In this document: piece by piece, positions 46,451 through 57,718 of the stretch
Layout of the letters: every line of letters begins with the position of its first letter
How positions within the stretch are numbered: position 1 is the stretch's first letter
NCBI GenBank assembly: GCA_022432975.1
Contig: CM039509.1
Coordinates: 41,822,209-41,886,208, forward strand
Length of the DNA stretch: 64,000 bases
Direction of reading: 5' to 3'
Origin: Begonia masoniana
Lineage: Eukaryota; Streptophyta; Magnoliopsida; Cucurbitales; Begoniaceae
The notes under the pieces: generated by a model
What the model was told of the DNA's origin: nothing
Databases searched by the model: none
The model's input: only the letters and a program-made list of their open reading frames with translations
Position numbers and translations under genes: made by a program

Positions 46451-46468
46451 TCCCCGGCAATGGCGCCA
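46451..46468 (-). other. primer-binding site (tRNA-Asp type)
   Basis: TGGCGCCATTGCCGGGGA on the minus strand is the tRNA-Asp complement characteristic of Athila/Tat gypsy elements. It lies six bases from the 5' LTR. Confidence 0.9.
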
Positions 46469-47865
46469 AAAACTTGTTGTGAAAATCAGTTCGCAAGTGT
46501 ACGAGTCGCAACAAGTAATATAGTAATAGATAGAGTGTCCTACCCACGAGGACTTGTAATTAATAATCGAAATAATTAATCTTAATTCTAAATTGAACAC
46601 ACGTTTTATGATTTCAAGGATTGAAAGTAAATTAAATAATTCAAGCAATTAAAATAAACTAATGTAAAATATCAAAGCAGATAAAATAGGATTAAATCGA
46701 ATTGATAAAGACCTAGGTACTACGATTTCACCAAGAAAACAATTATTTCAGTCCTTCGTAACTAAATTCATAAATATTCTTCTTATGTTGATGATCGATT
46801 TCGCTAAATTCTAATACAATCTCTCTCGAGCATTGCGTAGTTTATCTGATTAATGGGTTATCACTTCTCAGTCTCAAATCCTACATTAATCAAATACAAG
46901 TAAATCAAGAAATCATAATGATCACATCAATACCGTAACTATCTCTAGCCTACGTATATTTAGGACATTAATTTCAGTGCGCGGGTATTTATCACCTCTC
47001 GGTCTCAAAACACCCCAAAATTCATGTAAAGATTGGCTAGAAATTTACAGGCTTTAAGAACAGAAATTAAATGTGCCAACAATATTGGAAAAAATATTTA
47101 TAAAATATAATTAAACGAAGAAAATAAAATAATCATCGTCTGGCTACATCGTAGCCCTAGTAGAAAAGTTTAGTTCATGCTAAAAGAAATAAAAACAATA
47201 ATAATAATAAAGAAATTCATAGTTCAGAAGAGAAAGGGAAAGAAAAACTATGCTGAAAATCAATTCCCGAAGCTCTCGCTCCGTTCCAGTCTCTGTCTCG
47301 CTTGCCTCCTTCTTTTTCTCTCGCTAGGGCTACTCGTCTCAATGTCTGAATGGGGCTGCTCTCTCTCTTTTTCTTTAGTTAACCTAATTCTTAATTAATC
47401 TCAAACCCACAAATCTGAAGCCCATAATTATCTTCAACGGCCGAGATTAAAACAAGTTTCAATGGTTCAGATTCAAGCACCTCAATAAATTAAAAATAGC
47501 CGAACAGCTGGGATTATGTAACACCCAGGAAATTCTTACAACGCGCGTAGCCTTAGATAGGTTATGTTAAGTAGTAAATTAGAATGAAAAGGTGGAAGAG
47601 GAATTTGAGAGAAAATAAAATGATAAAGTAATTGTTTAATAAATAGTTGTTTTAATTCATTTAAAAGAAAAGTGAATAAATTTGGTTAAACTAATTGATT
47701 AATTAATTGGTGTTAGGATATTCTAAATGGAGAACTTAAGCTGGGTAAGGGGTGAGGGTCAATTTACGAAAATTTATAATTTAAGAACGGGATTTAACAG
47801 AATTTTCGGAAGGGCAAAACGGTAAATGTCATGTTATTAATGTTTTAATAGGAATTGTTATAATT

Positions 47866-47888
47866 ATTATTATAATAATAATTATAAT

Positions 47889-47925
<37 letters not shown>

Positions 47926-47942
47926 TATTATTATTATTATTG
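47866..47942. repeat. (AAT/ATT)n microsatellite inside the solo LTR
   Basis: Runs of attattatt, then ataataataa, then attattatt. The opposing ends could fold back on each other. Confidence 0.9.
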
Positions 47943-48980
47943 TTTTTTTTTAAATTAAAACAACTGAACGGCGATCGACGCCATTCAGTTCTTCGTGGCC
48001 GAGAGCGAACAGGGGAGGGCTAGGGCGATGATCGACGGAGCAATCGCCGATGACTACCGACATTCTCCAGCCAGACGTCGGCGACGAGCTATTTCCGGCC
48101 TGTCTCCGCGCACAACCGACGGATAAGTTCTCTTTTTGCCCTGTTTTCGGCTTTGTTCGAGGCCGTGGGTCGCCGAGCTGCTAGAGCTCCGATCAGCCGG
48201 CCGTTTTTGGGCGGTCTTGGCCTGAGTTTGCCGAACATTATGCTGGCAATCGTTGCCTGGCAGTGGAGAGCCCTTTGTGGGCGAAAAATCAGTAAGCCCT
48301 CTTCGGGCATTTTGAGTTTTGCTGTGTATTCTCAGGATTTTTGTTTAGATTATGTTAATTGAGGCTAAATATGGTTGATTGGTGAGGAATTGGTGAGAAT
48401 TGATGAAAAATCAAACTATGGAAAATTTCGGGTAAAGGGCAGATTCGGGTTTTCTGGTTTTTGACCTAGCTACAGTCATTTGTTTTAAAATTTCTTTTGG
48501 CAAGTTAAAATAGGTTATTAGAAGAGTACGTGGCCGCTAGAATCGTTCGATTCCGATATCCGACGCAAAAATTATGCACGTTCGAAGTTTTGGGTCAGTT
48601 TTTACCGAACCCAAATTAGTGGCCCGTTTAGTTAGGTTTTTGTTGGGTTAGGCTAGAAATAGTAGTTTGAGAGTCATTGGTTAATGCAGTTCTGATTTTA
48701 ATAAATTTTGAATATTTGTCGTAGGTCGAGCCGTAGGTGGGCAGGTAACCGCGTAGCCTCAGCGAGCTAGGACACCAGGTAAGTAGTGGTGCTTGTTTGT
48801 TGCCTTTGGGCCTACACCATAGAACGGTAGGGAATGGTTGTTTGTTTGCTATGTTTGTTGTTTACTGTGTTTTAATTTGTGTCATGCATCGTGTGTCATG
48901 CATCATTGTTTTCTAACTACGAAACCACGTGTTTTGCATGCTTGAGTGGTGAGAATGAATTGAAAGATAAGAAAATTGAT

Positions 48981-49370
48981 ATGCAACTTGGTCTCTAGTG
49001 GAATAGCCTCGTCGGGCTTGTGGCTCCCTGAGCACCCCGTGAGGTATTTTATTAGAGATGCTATGCAACTTGGTCTCTAGTTGAATAGCCTCGTCGGGCT
49101 CGTGGCTCGCTGAGCACCCCGTGAGGTATTTGATTAGAGATGCTATGCAAAAATTACGTAATGTGTCGTGAGTATGAATGCCTTGATATGCTCGTGCTTG
49201 GAAGCACAATGAGGATTCTACGATCGATTGGGGGAGATTTGGTTGGCCGTCCAGGATTGTGTTAGGGCGTGTGCCTCCGGTCTAGCTCCGTGGGTCAAGG
49301 CGTGGCCGTCCAGGATTGTGTTGGGGCGTGTGCCTACTTGATTCACATGAAAGTGAAAGATAAATGCAAC
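48981..49370 (+). repeat. 82-bp and 59-bp tandem duplications in the solo LTR
   Basis: atgcaacttggtctctag starts at 48981 and 49063, with a truncated third start at 49145 (period 82). ggccgtccaggattgtgtt starts at 49245 and 49304 (period 59). Few substitutions separate the copies. Confidence 0.85.
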
Positions 49371-50419
49371 CGAAATGAAAAGAAAACAACAGAGTGTGTA
49401 GAAACCGCATGTTAGGGTTGAGTCGAGCATTTAGTGTGTTATTGTGCATTATTTCCCTTCTTGCTAAGCATTAGGCTTATGTTTTGTGTTCTATGGTGTA
49501 GATGACGAGTTTTACTCTGGTGAGGTGGATGAGGCAGCACAGGACTAGGCAGCAGTTGGTGATGCATGCGGTATGCCGGTGCGGGCTATTATCAGGGCGT
49601 CACGACCATGGTCTTCGGGAGAATGTGGGACTTATATTTTAGTACTTTATTGTAGATATCTGTTTGTAGAAATGATGGGAATGCTTAACTCATTTTGGTT
49701 GATATTTTTGATAGTTGTGGTATAGCTATGTGTATTTGTGGTAATAGTCATAGGTAAGGGTGATGTATCGCCCTGTACTGTGGACTTTCTTCATTAGGGA
49801 TGTTAGTATTTTAGTTTCCTCTTTACTGCTATTTGGTGATTTCGGGTGATTTCGTATGCTGAATAAGTTGAGTGGAAGTATTCTGGATTGGTTGGGATTA
49901 GATTTTATGCAGGTATTTAGCATTTTGGAGGCGCCATTTTCAGGCGTTACTTTGTCAAATTTTTTTTGGGAAGACGCCGTGTTATTTAACGGTTAGAATT
50001 AAGGGAAATTAATGAGTTTAGGTGGCTAGGTATGAAGTAAAAGAGTTTTGAGAGACTTAGCTTTAATTCTACTGTGTCAATTTTATTTTAAATTATGTTT
50101 TAACGTGGGAGTGGTTAGCAAAGTAGCGCACCGAGCCAGGGTGGGTTCGGGGGCGTTACAGATTAAAATAGCCAATTGATGTTTCTTCTCTTCCGCTTCT
50201 TCTTTTTAACTCTGCTTTATTTCTTCTTTTTCTTCATCTTCAAATTCGTAAATTCTAGCTCCAACCTGTTGTAACTAAATTTTCTGTACACTTTCACAAA
50301 ATACATCAAATTCCTTCAAACACTTGAGAAAATCTTATCAAATCAAGTATAAAAAGTATAAATAAGTGTGTAAATTACACACTTATCACCAACAATTCAC
50401 ATAATTCTAACAGTCTACA

Positions 50420-51831
50420 TGTAGGATCGAGATTGTCAAAGAGGGAGGTGAATTAGACCTTTTTAATTTTCTTAAACTAACAGCAAACAAAACAACATCA
50501 AATATAAAAGAGAGAGTAAGAGAAATTGACACCAGTGTTTTTACGTGGTTCGGCCAAAAACAGCCTACATCCACGCTTCAAGGTTTCCCCCTTGAAGATC
50601 ATTAACCTTCTCCTCACAAGAAGAAAGAGATCGAACTTCTGGGCTCCGATTTACTGCCTTTTAGAATTCTGGATTGTTCTTCACGGGCGACAATCCACTG
50701 CCTTATACAGATTTTTGAGTTTGTAAATTTCAAGCACAAACTACACTTTCACAAGGATTAATTCTCAAGTTAAAATCAAGAGGTGTAAAAGAAAAATACA
50801 GAGTATGAAGTATATCGCTCGTTAGGGCTCAGGAATGATTTTTGCAAAAGTTATTTCTTCGAGCTATCTTCTTTGCTTAAATACTCTGTCTGCTAATCGG
50901 CTATCTTCATTTAATGCTTCTTACTGGATATGGAAATATATTACTGTTGGAGAAGCTTCCGTACTTAGACAGCTAGCCGTTGCATTCTGGAGTCGCTTTC
51001 GCTCGTCGGCCATTAATGGTCTGGAGTTAAAGCTTTGGACGACGTCACTGTAGCTTCGCAGTTATTTTGAATTCTGGCGGAAGATCACCGGTGGAAGACT
51101 TTAAAATACTTTCGGCAGAAGCACCTTGAAACGCCATCGGATGATGCGACTCTAAAATGTTGAATCGGTATCGAATGATGCAGCTTTAAAATGTTGAACC
51201 GGTATCGGATGATGCAGCTTTAAAATGCCATCGGATGATGTTGCTTTAAAAGGCTATCGGATGATGTTGCTTTAAACGCCATCGGATGATGTTGCTTTAA
51301 AAGCCATCGGATGATGAATCATTTTGTCGTTTAGCAATCGGATGATAAATCTTTGAAAGCCATCGGATGATGCTCTTTGAACAACTTCATTTTTGTCGTT
51401 TAGCTGGCGGATGATATAGCTCTTTGAACGATTCCGCTTTCGTCGTTTTGCGATCGGATAATGTAGCTCTTCGAATGACTTTGATTTTGTCGTTTTGCTA
51501 TCGGATGAAGTAGTCTTTGAGCGACTTCACTTTTTGTCGTTTAGCGACAGGTGGATGCAACTCTTTTCTTCTTCAATCGGTGGATGTAACCTTTTCTTCT
51601 TCAATCGGTGGATATAACTCTATTTATTAGTTTTTCAGCCCTGTTATACTATTTAGCCCTGTACAGTCAACCACAATTGTTAGAAAACTAAAATACCCTT
51701 TCCAAGGGTATTTCCAACCGATTAACTTCATATGCAAACCTCATTTTTCTCATTTAATAAACATAATCAAATTACATTACTAAACACATCATCAAAAACA
51801 TATTTAGACTTAAACACTACTTAAGTCAACA
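50420..51831 (-). repeat. 3' LTR of the copia element (1412 bp)
   Basis: TGTTGACTTAAG...CGATCCTACA on the minus strand. From 51132 to about 51320 it has roughly six units built on the atcggatgatg word. The first are about 34 bp long and the last 25 bp. The following 250 bp repeat gtcgttt-ag-...atcggatgat words at lower similarity. Confidence 0.92.
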
Positions 51832-52042
51832 ATCTCCCCTTTTTTGATGATGACAATCTGTGAGTATAAATTTGATTAAACATTACTCTCCCCCATAATC
51901 CTAGCTCCCCCACAGCATATGCATACGTTCCAATTTCAAACACAAGTCATATCCAGTATTCAACTAATTTCTCAACACAGCATCAATCAAACTAATTTCT
52001 CAACACAGCATCAAGCAAAGACAATCAAACACTTTCTCCCCC
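51832..52042 (-). other. multiplied polypurine tracts of the copia element
   Basis: AAAAAAGGGGAGAT (51832-51845) abuts the 3' LTR. Further GGGGG tracts on the minus strand are at 51890-51894, 51907-51911 and 52038-52042. The same arrangement is seen in the plus-strand sister element. Confidence 0.75.
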
Positions 52043-52143
52043 ATTGACATTATAAAAAAAATAAGGAAAAAGAGACAATTGTACCAATGTGCAACAACAG
52101 AACAAATGTAAAGCTGGTTACAAAAGAAATTATCTAAGTGAAG

Positions 52144-54310
52144 CTAAGTCCTTAAACCACTTCCAGTACTCTTGTATAATGGAAGGATGCACGTCAAGAT
52201 CTGGAGAAACATTGGGAGCAGGAGGAGCAGGTAGAGCAAGAGGTGCAGGAGTAGAAATATAGTGCTAAAAAATTCTCGCCATAACACCAAATTCAGACAT
52301 GGTAGAGGCTCGATTGGTCCTCGATATACACCCAGGTCCAGACAGGGTGGAGCTTCAGCAGCAGGAGAAGCATCAAAAGAACTGGCTGGCAGAGAAGAAG
52401 ATTTAGCAACAGAAGAAGCAGAAGGATTAGAGAATTGGAGCTCAGCCTCATGAATATCCAAAGACATGAAGCGCACATCTTCATCAACTGCAGGTCTGGA
52501 AAAGGGAAGTAGAAGATCTTCATAGCAGGCCTCTGTGAAACTAACAGAACTAGATGGTTCGAGTTCGGGTTCAGGATTCAAAGCTTCAACAGAAGATCTG
52601 AGAGACTCAAGGTCCCTGGCAACAATGCGTCTATGGCCATCCATCTTCTTTGACAGCAGATCAAGACCGGTATCCAAAGCGATGCTCATGTCCAATTTGT
52701 TCTTTTCAAGCTTGGCATCTACAGACTTTTCAATCTGACTTTGAATTGAACTGATTGCTATTCCCAGGCTCTCTATGCAGGACTTCAAATCAGTGTACTG
52801 ATCCTAAACAGAGGAGAGAGCAGTGTCAAAGCTGTCTAGGCGTGTCAAGAACTCATTGAATTGTGCCTTACTCATGAATGATCTCCTCTGATAAGTTTGA
52901 GTAGTTACAGGAGCATTGGACGGGAGTGGTGAGGAGACTTGGACTTGAACTGGAGGAGCAATTGGACTTGGAGGAGCAATTGGAAGTGTAGGAGCAGTGT
53001 GGACTGGTGGAGCATTTTGGACTACTGGAGAGAGAGGTGGAGCAGGCTGAGAAGGCAGGAGAGGAGATAGGTGGACTGGAGAAGCCTATTGGACTGGAGA
53101 AGAGATGGGAACAGGAGCAGGAGCAGGAGCAGGCAGAGAGAGCAGTCTAAGAGTTGGAGGAGGAGAAGCAGGGCATTCTAGTATTGGAGGAGGTAGTGAG
53201 AAGGGAACTGAGGTTGCCTCAAATGTATGTGCAGGAGAGGATGGGGCAGGATATCTCGGGACTGGAGGAGGAGGATAGAAGCGAGACACCTGAGAATGAG
53301 AAGGAGAATTATCAAAGGCTGGAATTTCAGACTCATCATTGCCTTCATCAGCGGACTCCTCTGGCAGGATAAGCTTCCTTTTACCAAGCCTGACAGAAGC
53401 TGCCTTAGAAGTTTTTCTCTTAGTCTCGTCCATGATAAAATCTCATTGTCTTCTTAATCCCCATTCGATTTAAAGTTTTCTTTGAATAATAACTTGAAGG
53501 TTGTAGTCGAAAGGGGTCCTCGTCCTCTGGGAATTCAACATCAAATTTCTCAAAAAGCTTCATAAGAAGTAGATTGTACGGAAAAGATGGTGTCCTAGAG
53601 GTGACTGCTTGAATCATCCGTCTCAAAACAATGTACCCTAAGTCGAAAGGGGTCTTTTGATAGATGGCTAAGAGGACAAACAATTCCATACTGCTCACAT
53701 CATCATAGTGTCCCCCTTTTGGAAGAATGTTATACCCGATCATCTGATGGAAAAGCCTAGCCCTTATGTTTAAGTGCTTTCTCTTTAAAGGATTAGGGAC
53801 AATGGTCGGGTCTAGAGCAATTGAATTTAACAGTAGATGGCCCTCAGGAGAGTCAAGGAATGGGGGCTCTTGACCTGTTGCATAAAACTTTGGTCGGCTG
53901 TCTAAATGAGGGCTATCCAGAAGCTCATTTATCGATTGGGTGGTAATAACTATGTGCTTTCCATACACATAGCTCTTAATCATAGAAAAATCCAGAGAAA
54001 AACTCAAATTAGCATAGAACATTCGAATAGTGACAGGGTAGTAAAAAGATTCAACTTCGAATAATCCTAATAACACTATATCCTTCAAGGGTTCAATTAA
54101 GTTCAGACCAACTAAATCCTCAGGAATAATACCACGACTTGGAATCAACTTCTTATGTTTAAAGTTGTCGTGATACCTTGTCTCTACAGCCTGAGTGAGG
54201 AAAAAAAGAGATGGCCAACTGGTTGCACGGGGAATCTCACGCGGCTGACGAGCGGAGACTTTGGCCTTCTTCTTGGCCGGTTCCTGAACAGCGCGAGAAG
54301 ATGAAACCAT
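52144..54310 (-). pseudogene. extra ORF downstream of copia pol (plant transposon protein domain-like)
   Basis: Starts at 54310 (MVSSSRAVQEPAKKKAKVSAR) with a basic, nuclear-localisation-like N-terminus. The first 290 codons are open and form the domain seen in many plant genomes as putative plant transposon protein (blocks GLFEVESFYYPVTIRMFYANL, YVYGKHIVITTQSINELLDS, PYNLLLMKLFEKFDVEFPE). One frame change near 53440-53450 separates it from a Pro/Ser-rich linker (53433-53086). A TAG near 53084 and another near 52803 interrupt the frame before a coiled-coil-like segment (52788-52600). The end is shifted again near 52280. Layout matches 3782-5649. Function is unknown. No RT, integrase or transposase catalytic triad is visible despite the domain name. 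Confidence 0.72.
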
Positions 54311-54607
54311 GAACGAGTCGAGGGAGAAAACCTAGAGAGAAAAAGATTGGAGGCAGAAGTTTTCTGAAAGGGCGCAAAAGATGAAGCGTCTTAAAAAAAA
54401 GGGTTTAAATGTATTAGGGCATCGCCCGACTAGAAGAAGACAAACGTGGAAGTCGGATATCGCCCGATTAGTGACACGTGTCGGCAGATTAAAAATTATA
54501 GCTTCTGGTACATAGACATCTTCCGGTAAGCGGATGATGCATATTTTCTGGTGAATAGTCAAAGAGCGGGCGATGAAAACAGCAAAAGCAGAAAGAATAA
54601 AAGAACC

Positions 54608-57600
54608 TTAACGTTTCTCACACTGAATAAGACCTAATCTTATTCTGATATTACAGAAGGTTTTCTCATCCAAAGGTTTTGTAAAGATATCAGCCAATTG
54701 ATCAACTGAATTGATAAATTCTAAAGAAATATCACCTCTTTGAACATGATCTCTTATGAAGTGATATCTTACATCGATATGTTTGGTTCTAGAATGCTGA
54801 ATTGAATTCTTGGAAATATTGATAGCACTGGTGTTGTCACACCGAATAGGAATTCTATTATAAAACAGATTATAATCTTCTAGAATCTGTTTCATCCAAA
54901 GCATTTGTGCACAACAACTGCCAGCAGCGATATATTCACTTTCAGCAGTTGACAATGCAACAGAGTTTTGTTTCTTAGAATACCAAGACACTTGAGATTC
55001 TCCTAAGAACTGAGAAGTGCCACTAGTGCTTTTCCTATCAACTAGACTTCCAGCATAATCAGAATCAGAAAATCCTATGAGATCAAAAAAAGTACCATTC
55101 GGATACCATAATCCTAAGTCATAAGTCCCACTCAAATATTTAAAAATTCTCTTGACAGCAGTAAAATGAGACTCCTTAGGGACAGCTTGAAATCTAGCAC
55201 AAAGGCAAACACTAAATAGAATATCTGGCCTAGTAGCAGTCAGATATAATAATGAACCAATCATACCACGATATTTCTTAATGTCCACATTAATTCCATT
55301 TTCATCTTTGTCCAATTTGGTTGTGGTACTCATGGGAGTTCTAGAAGATTTAACAGATTCTAAACCAAATTTCTTCAAGAGTTCCTTGATGTATTTTTCT
55401 TGACAGAAGAAAATGCCATCAGGAGATTGACAGATCTGGAAACTTAAGAAGAATTTTAACTCTCCCATCATACTCATTTCAAATTCACTTTGCATGAGGG
55501 AGGAAAATTCATTACACATTGTGACATTAGTTGATCCAAATATAATGTCATCGACATAGATCTGAACTAACAGAATGTCTTCATCCTTTTGCATGGTAAA
55601 TAGAGTTGAATTGGTGTTACCCTTTTTGAAATTCCTTTCCTCAAGTAAATTTTTCAATTTGTCATACTATGCCCTAGGAGCCTACTTAAGTCCATAAAGA
55701 GCTTTCCTTAGTTTGTATACATGTTCGGGTTTATCAAAGGCTTCAAAACCTAAGGGTTGCTCTACATAAACTTCTTCTGTGATGTATCCATTTAAGAATG
55801 CACTCTTTACATCCATTTGAAAGAGTGTGAAATTTCTGTAGAATGCAAAAGCTAAGAGCATTCTGATTGATTCTAGTCTAGCTACAGGGGCAAAGGATTC
55901 CTCAAAGTCAATACCTTCTTCTTGGGAGTATCCCTTAGCAACTAGTCTAGTCTTATTTCTAACTACAATCCCATTTTCATCCAATTTATTCTTGTAAACC
56001 CATTTTGTTCCAATAATGGGATGATGCTTAGGCCGTGGAACAAGTTCCCATACCTTGCTCCTTTCAAATTGATTTAATTCTTCTTGCATAGCCATAATCC
56101 AATTTTTATCATTTTCGGCCTCTTCAAACTTCTTAGGCTCTACTTGAGAAATGAATGCCACATTGGCACAGAGGTTCCTAAGAGAGGATCTAGTCTTAAC
56201 TCCTAAGGAAGGATCTCCTAAGACTTCATCTAAGGGATGATCTTTGACATACTTCCAATTCCTAGGAAGAGCAGGAACTTCATCCTTCATAGGAACAATA
56301 TCTAGAGAACTTGAGGAAGGTTCTAGGGATTTTCCTATTTGAAGGGTATCTGTAGGCTTATCTAAGGAAAGAGAATCTAGATGCTTTTCTAAAGAGTCAT
56401 CGTCATCCACATTGATTGTGAGTTGAAGGGATTCATCAAAATTGACATGGACAGATTCCTCTACCACCAGAGTTCTCCTATTGAACACCCTATATGCTTT
56501 ACTAGAGATAGAATAACCAAGAAAAATTCCAAGATCAGATTTGGAATCGAATTTTCCTAAGTTATCCTTAGTGTTAAGAATGAAACATTTACTGCCAAAG
56601 GCTCTAAAGTACTTAACAGAGGGAGTTTTACCATTCCAAAGCTCATAGAGAGTTTTCTCGAGAATAGGTCTTATGGAGACCTGATTAAGCACATAACAAG
56701 CTGTTGACACAGCTTCAGCCCAGAAATACTTAGGAAGGAAATTCTCATTTAACATAGTCCTAGCAAGCTCTTGGAGAGATCTATTTTTCCTCTCACCATT
56801 TTGTTGAGGGGTCCTAGGAGAAGAGAAATTATGCTCAATTCCATATTTGAGACACAAGAGTTCAAATTTTTCATTTTCAAACTCTCCACCATGATCACTA
56901 CGAATAGAAACTATGGTGAGCTCCTTTTCATTTTGAACTCTTTTCCTAAAGTTAGAAAAGGTATCAAAGGTCTCATCCTTTGACTTCAGAAAGAACACCC
57001 AAGTAAATCTAGAAAAGTCATCTACAATGACATAAGCATAGAATTTGCCTCCTAAGCTGGCTATATTAGAATGACCGAAAAGGTCCATGTGAAGGAGTTG
57101 GAGAGGCTTATAAGTGGAGATCGCATTCTTTGATGCAAAGGAACTTTTGATCTGTTTAACCATTTGGCAGGCTTCACAGACCTTATCCTTCTCAAAGGAT
57201 ATCTTAGGGATCCCTCTAACTAAATTCTCCTTAGTAATCTTAGCTAAGGTATCCATCCCTACGTGTCCTAATCTCCTATGCCAAGTCTAGCAGTCATTAG
57301 AAGAATTAGCAGCAAAACATTTTTCATCATTGCACATAATATTATCTAAGTCAATGATATAAATATTTTCTTTCCTATAGCCAGTAAACAGAATTTTGCC
57401 ATTTGAAGCATCCTAAATTATGCAAGAGTTTGACTTAAAAGTCACCTTATATCCTTTATCACATAACTGGCTAATACTAAGTAGATTATGCTTTAATCCA
57501 TCAACTAATAACACATTCTCAATAATAGGATTAAGGCTGTTACCTATATTGCCGATGCCAACAATTTTGCCCTTTTGGTTTCCACCAAAAGTAACACTTC

Positions 57601-57709
57601 CTTTCTTCTTGTTGACAACTGCAAACTTGGTTGAGTCTCCTGTCATATGCCTCGAGCATCCACTGTCGAGGTACCATTGATTTCTTTCAGGAGAACAGTC
57701 AACCTGCAA
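54608..57709 (-). pseudogene. copia pol: protease, integrase, reverse transcriptase, RNase H
   Basis: Read from 57709: aspartic protease with DSGCSRHMTGD and the KHNLLSISQLCDKGY block; gag-pre-integrase with an HHCC-type finger ([27 protein letters not shown]); integrase core [31 protein letters not shown] and [15 protein letters not shown] with [14 protein letters not shown] and catalytic YVDDIIFGS (about 55540-55570); and RNase H with FSDSDYAGSLVDRKSTSGT and LSTAESEYIAAGSC. Stops near 57415 and 57287 and two TAGs near 55660-55685 (in the LKQAPRAWYD block) interrupt an otherwise intact frame. The second TAG, at the W codon, is a G-to-A type change; the first is at the Q codon. This is nearly complete and would give a good lineage placement. 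Confidence 0.93.
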
Positions 57710-57718
57710 AACAGAAGA

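Larger units (their letters stand above)
47517..50160 (+). mobile_element. solo gypsy LTR (2.64 kb)
   Basis: Starts TGTAACACCCAGG and ends GGGGGCGTTACA, flanked by gatta on both sides (47512-47516 and 50161-50165). No internal region is present, so it is the product of LTR-LTR recombination. It belongs to the same family as the LTRs at 34802-37268 and 40332-42818 (shared ends, shared taagcattaggcttatg and aacgccgtgttattt-like blocks) but is clearly diverged and in the opposite orientation. It contains an (AAT)n run and two tandem duplications. Confidence 0.92.
32977..50388 (-). mobile_element. Athila-like Ty3/gypsy element with gag-protease only, carrying two nested insertions
   Basis: The left end at 32977 and the right end at 50388 are flanked by the same 5-bp duplication ccaac (32972-32976 and 50389-50393). 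LTRs are 32977-34238 (1262 bp) and 46475-50388, which is 1265 bp after removing the solo LTR and its duplication. The primer site at 46451-46468 sets the minus orientation and is the tRNA-Asp type used by Athila/Tat elements. Only gag and protease are encoded. RT, RNase H and integrase are absent: once the nested element at 34802-42818 is subtracted, only about 1.7 kb of non-coding sequence remains between protease and the 3' LTR. This is the layout of a non-autonomous TR-GAG type element. Confidence 0.88.
46475..50388 (-). repeat. 5' LTR of the Athila-like element, split by a solo LTR
   Basis: The two parts 46475-47516 and 50166-50388 together match 32977-34238. The uninterrupted partner reads ccgaacagctgggattaaaa at the point where this copy is split, so the pre-insertion sequence is preserved in the other LTR. 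Confidence 0.92.

Noticed and set aside
47517..50160. Young partner LTR of the 34802-42818 element
   Set aside because: Same family but clearly diverged, opposite orientation and its own gatta duplication, so it is a separate solo LTR.
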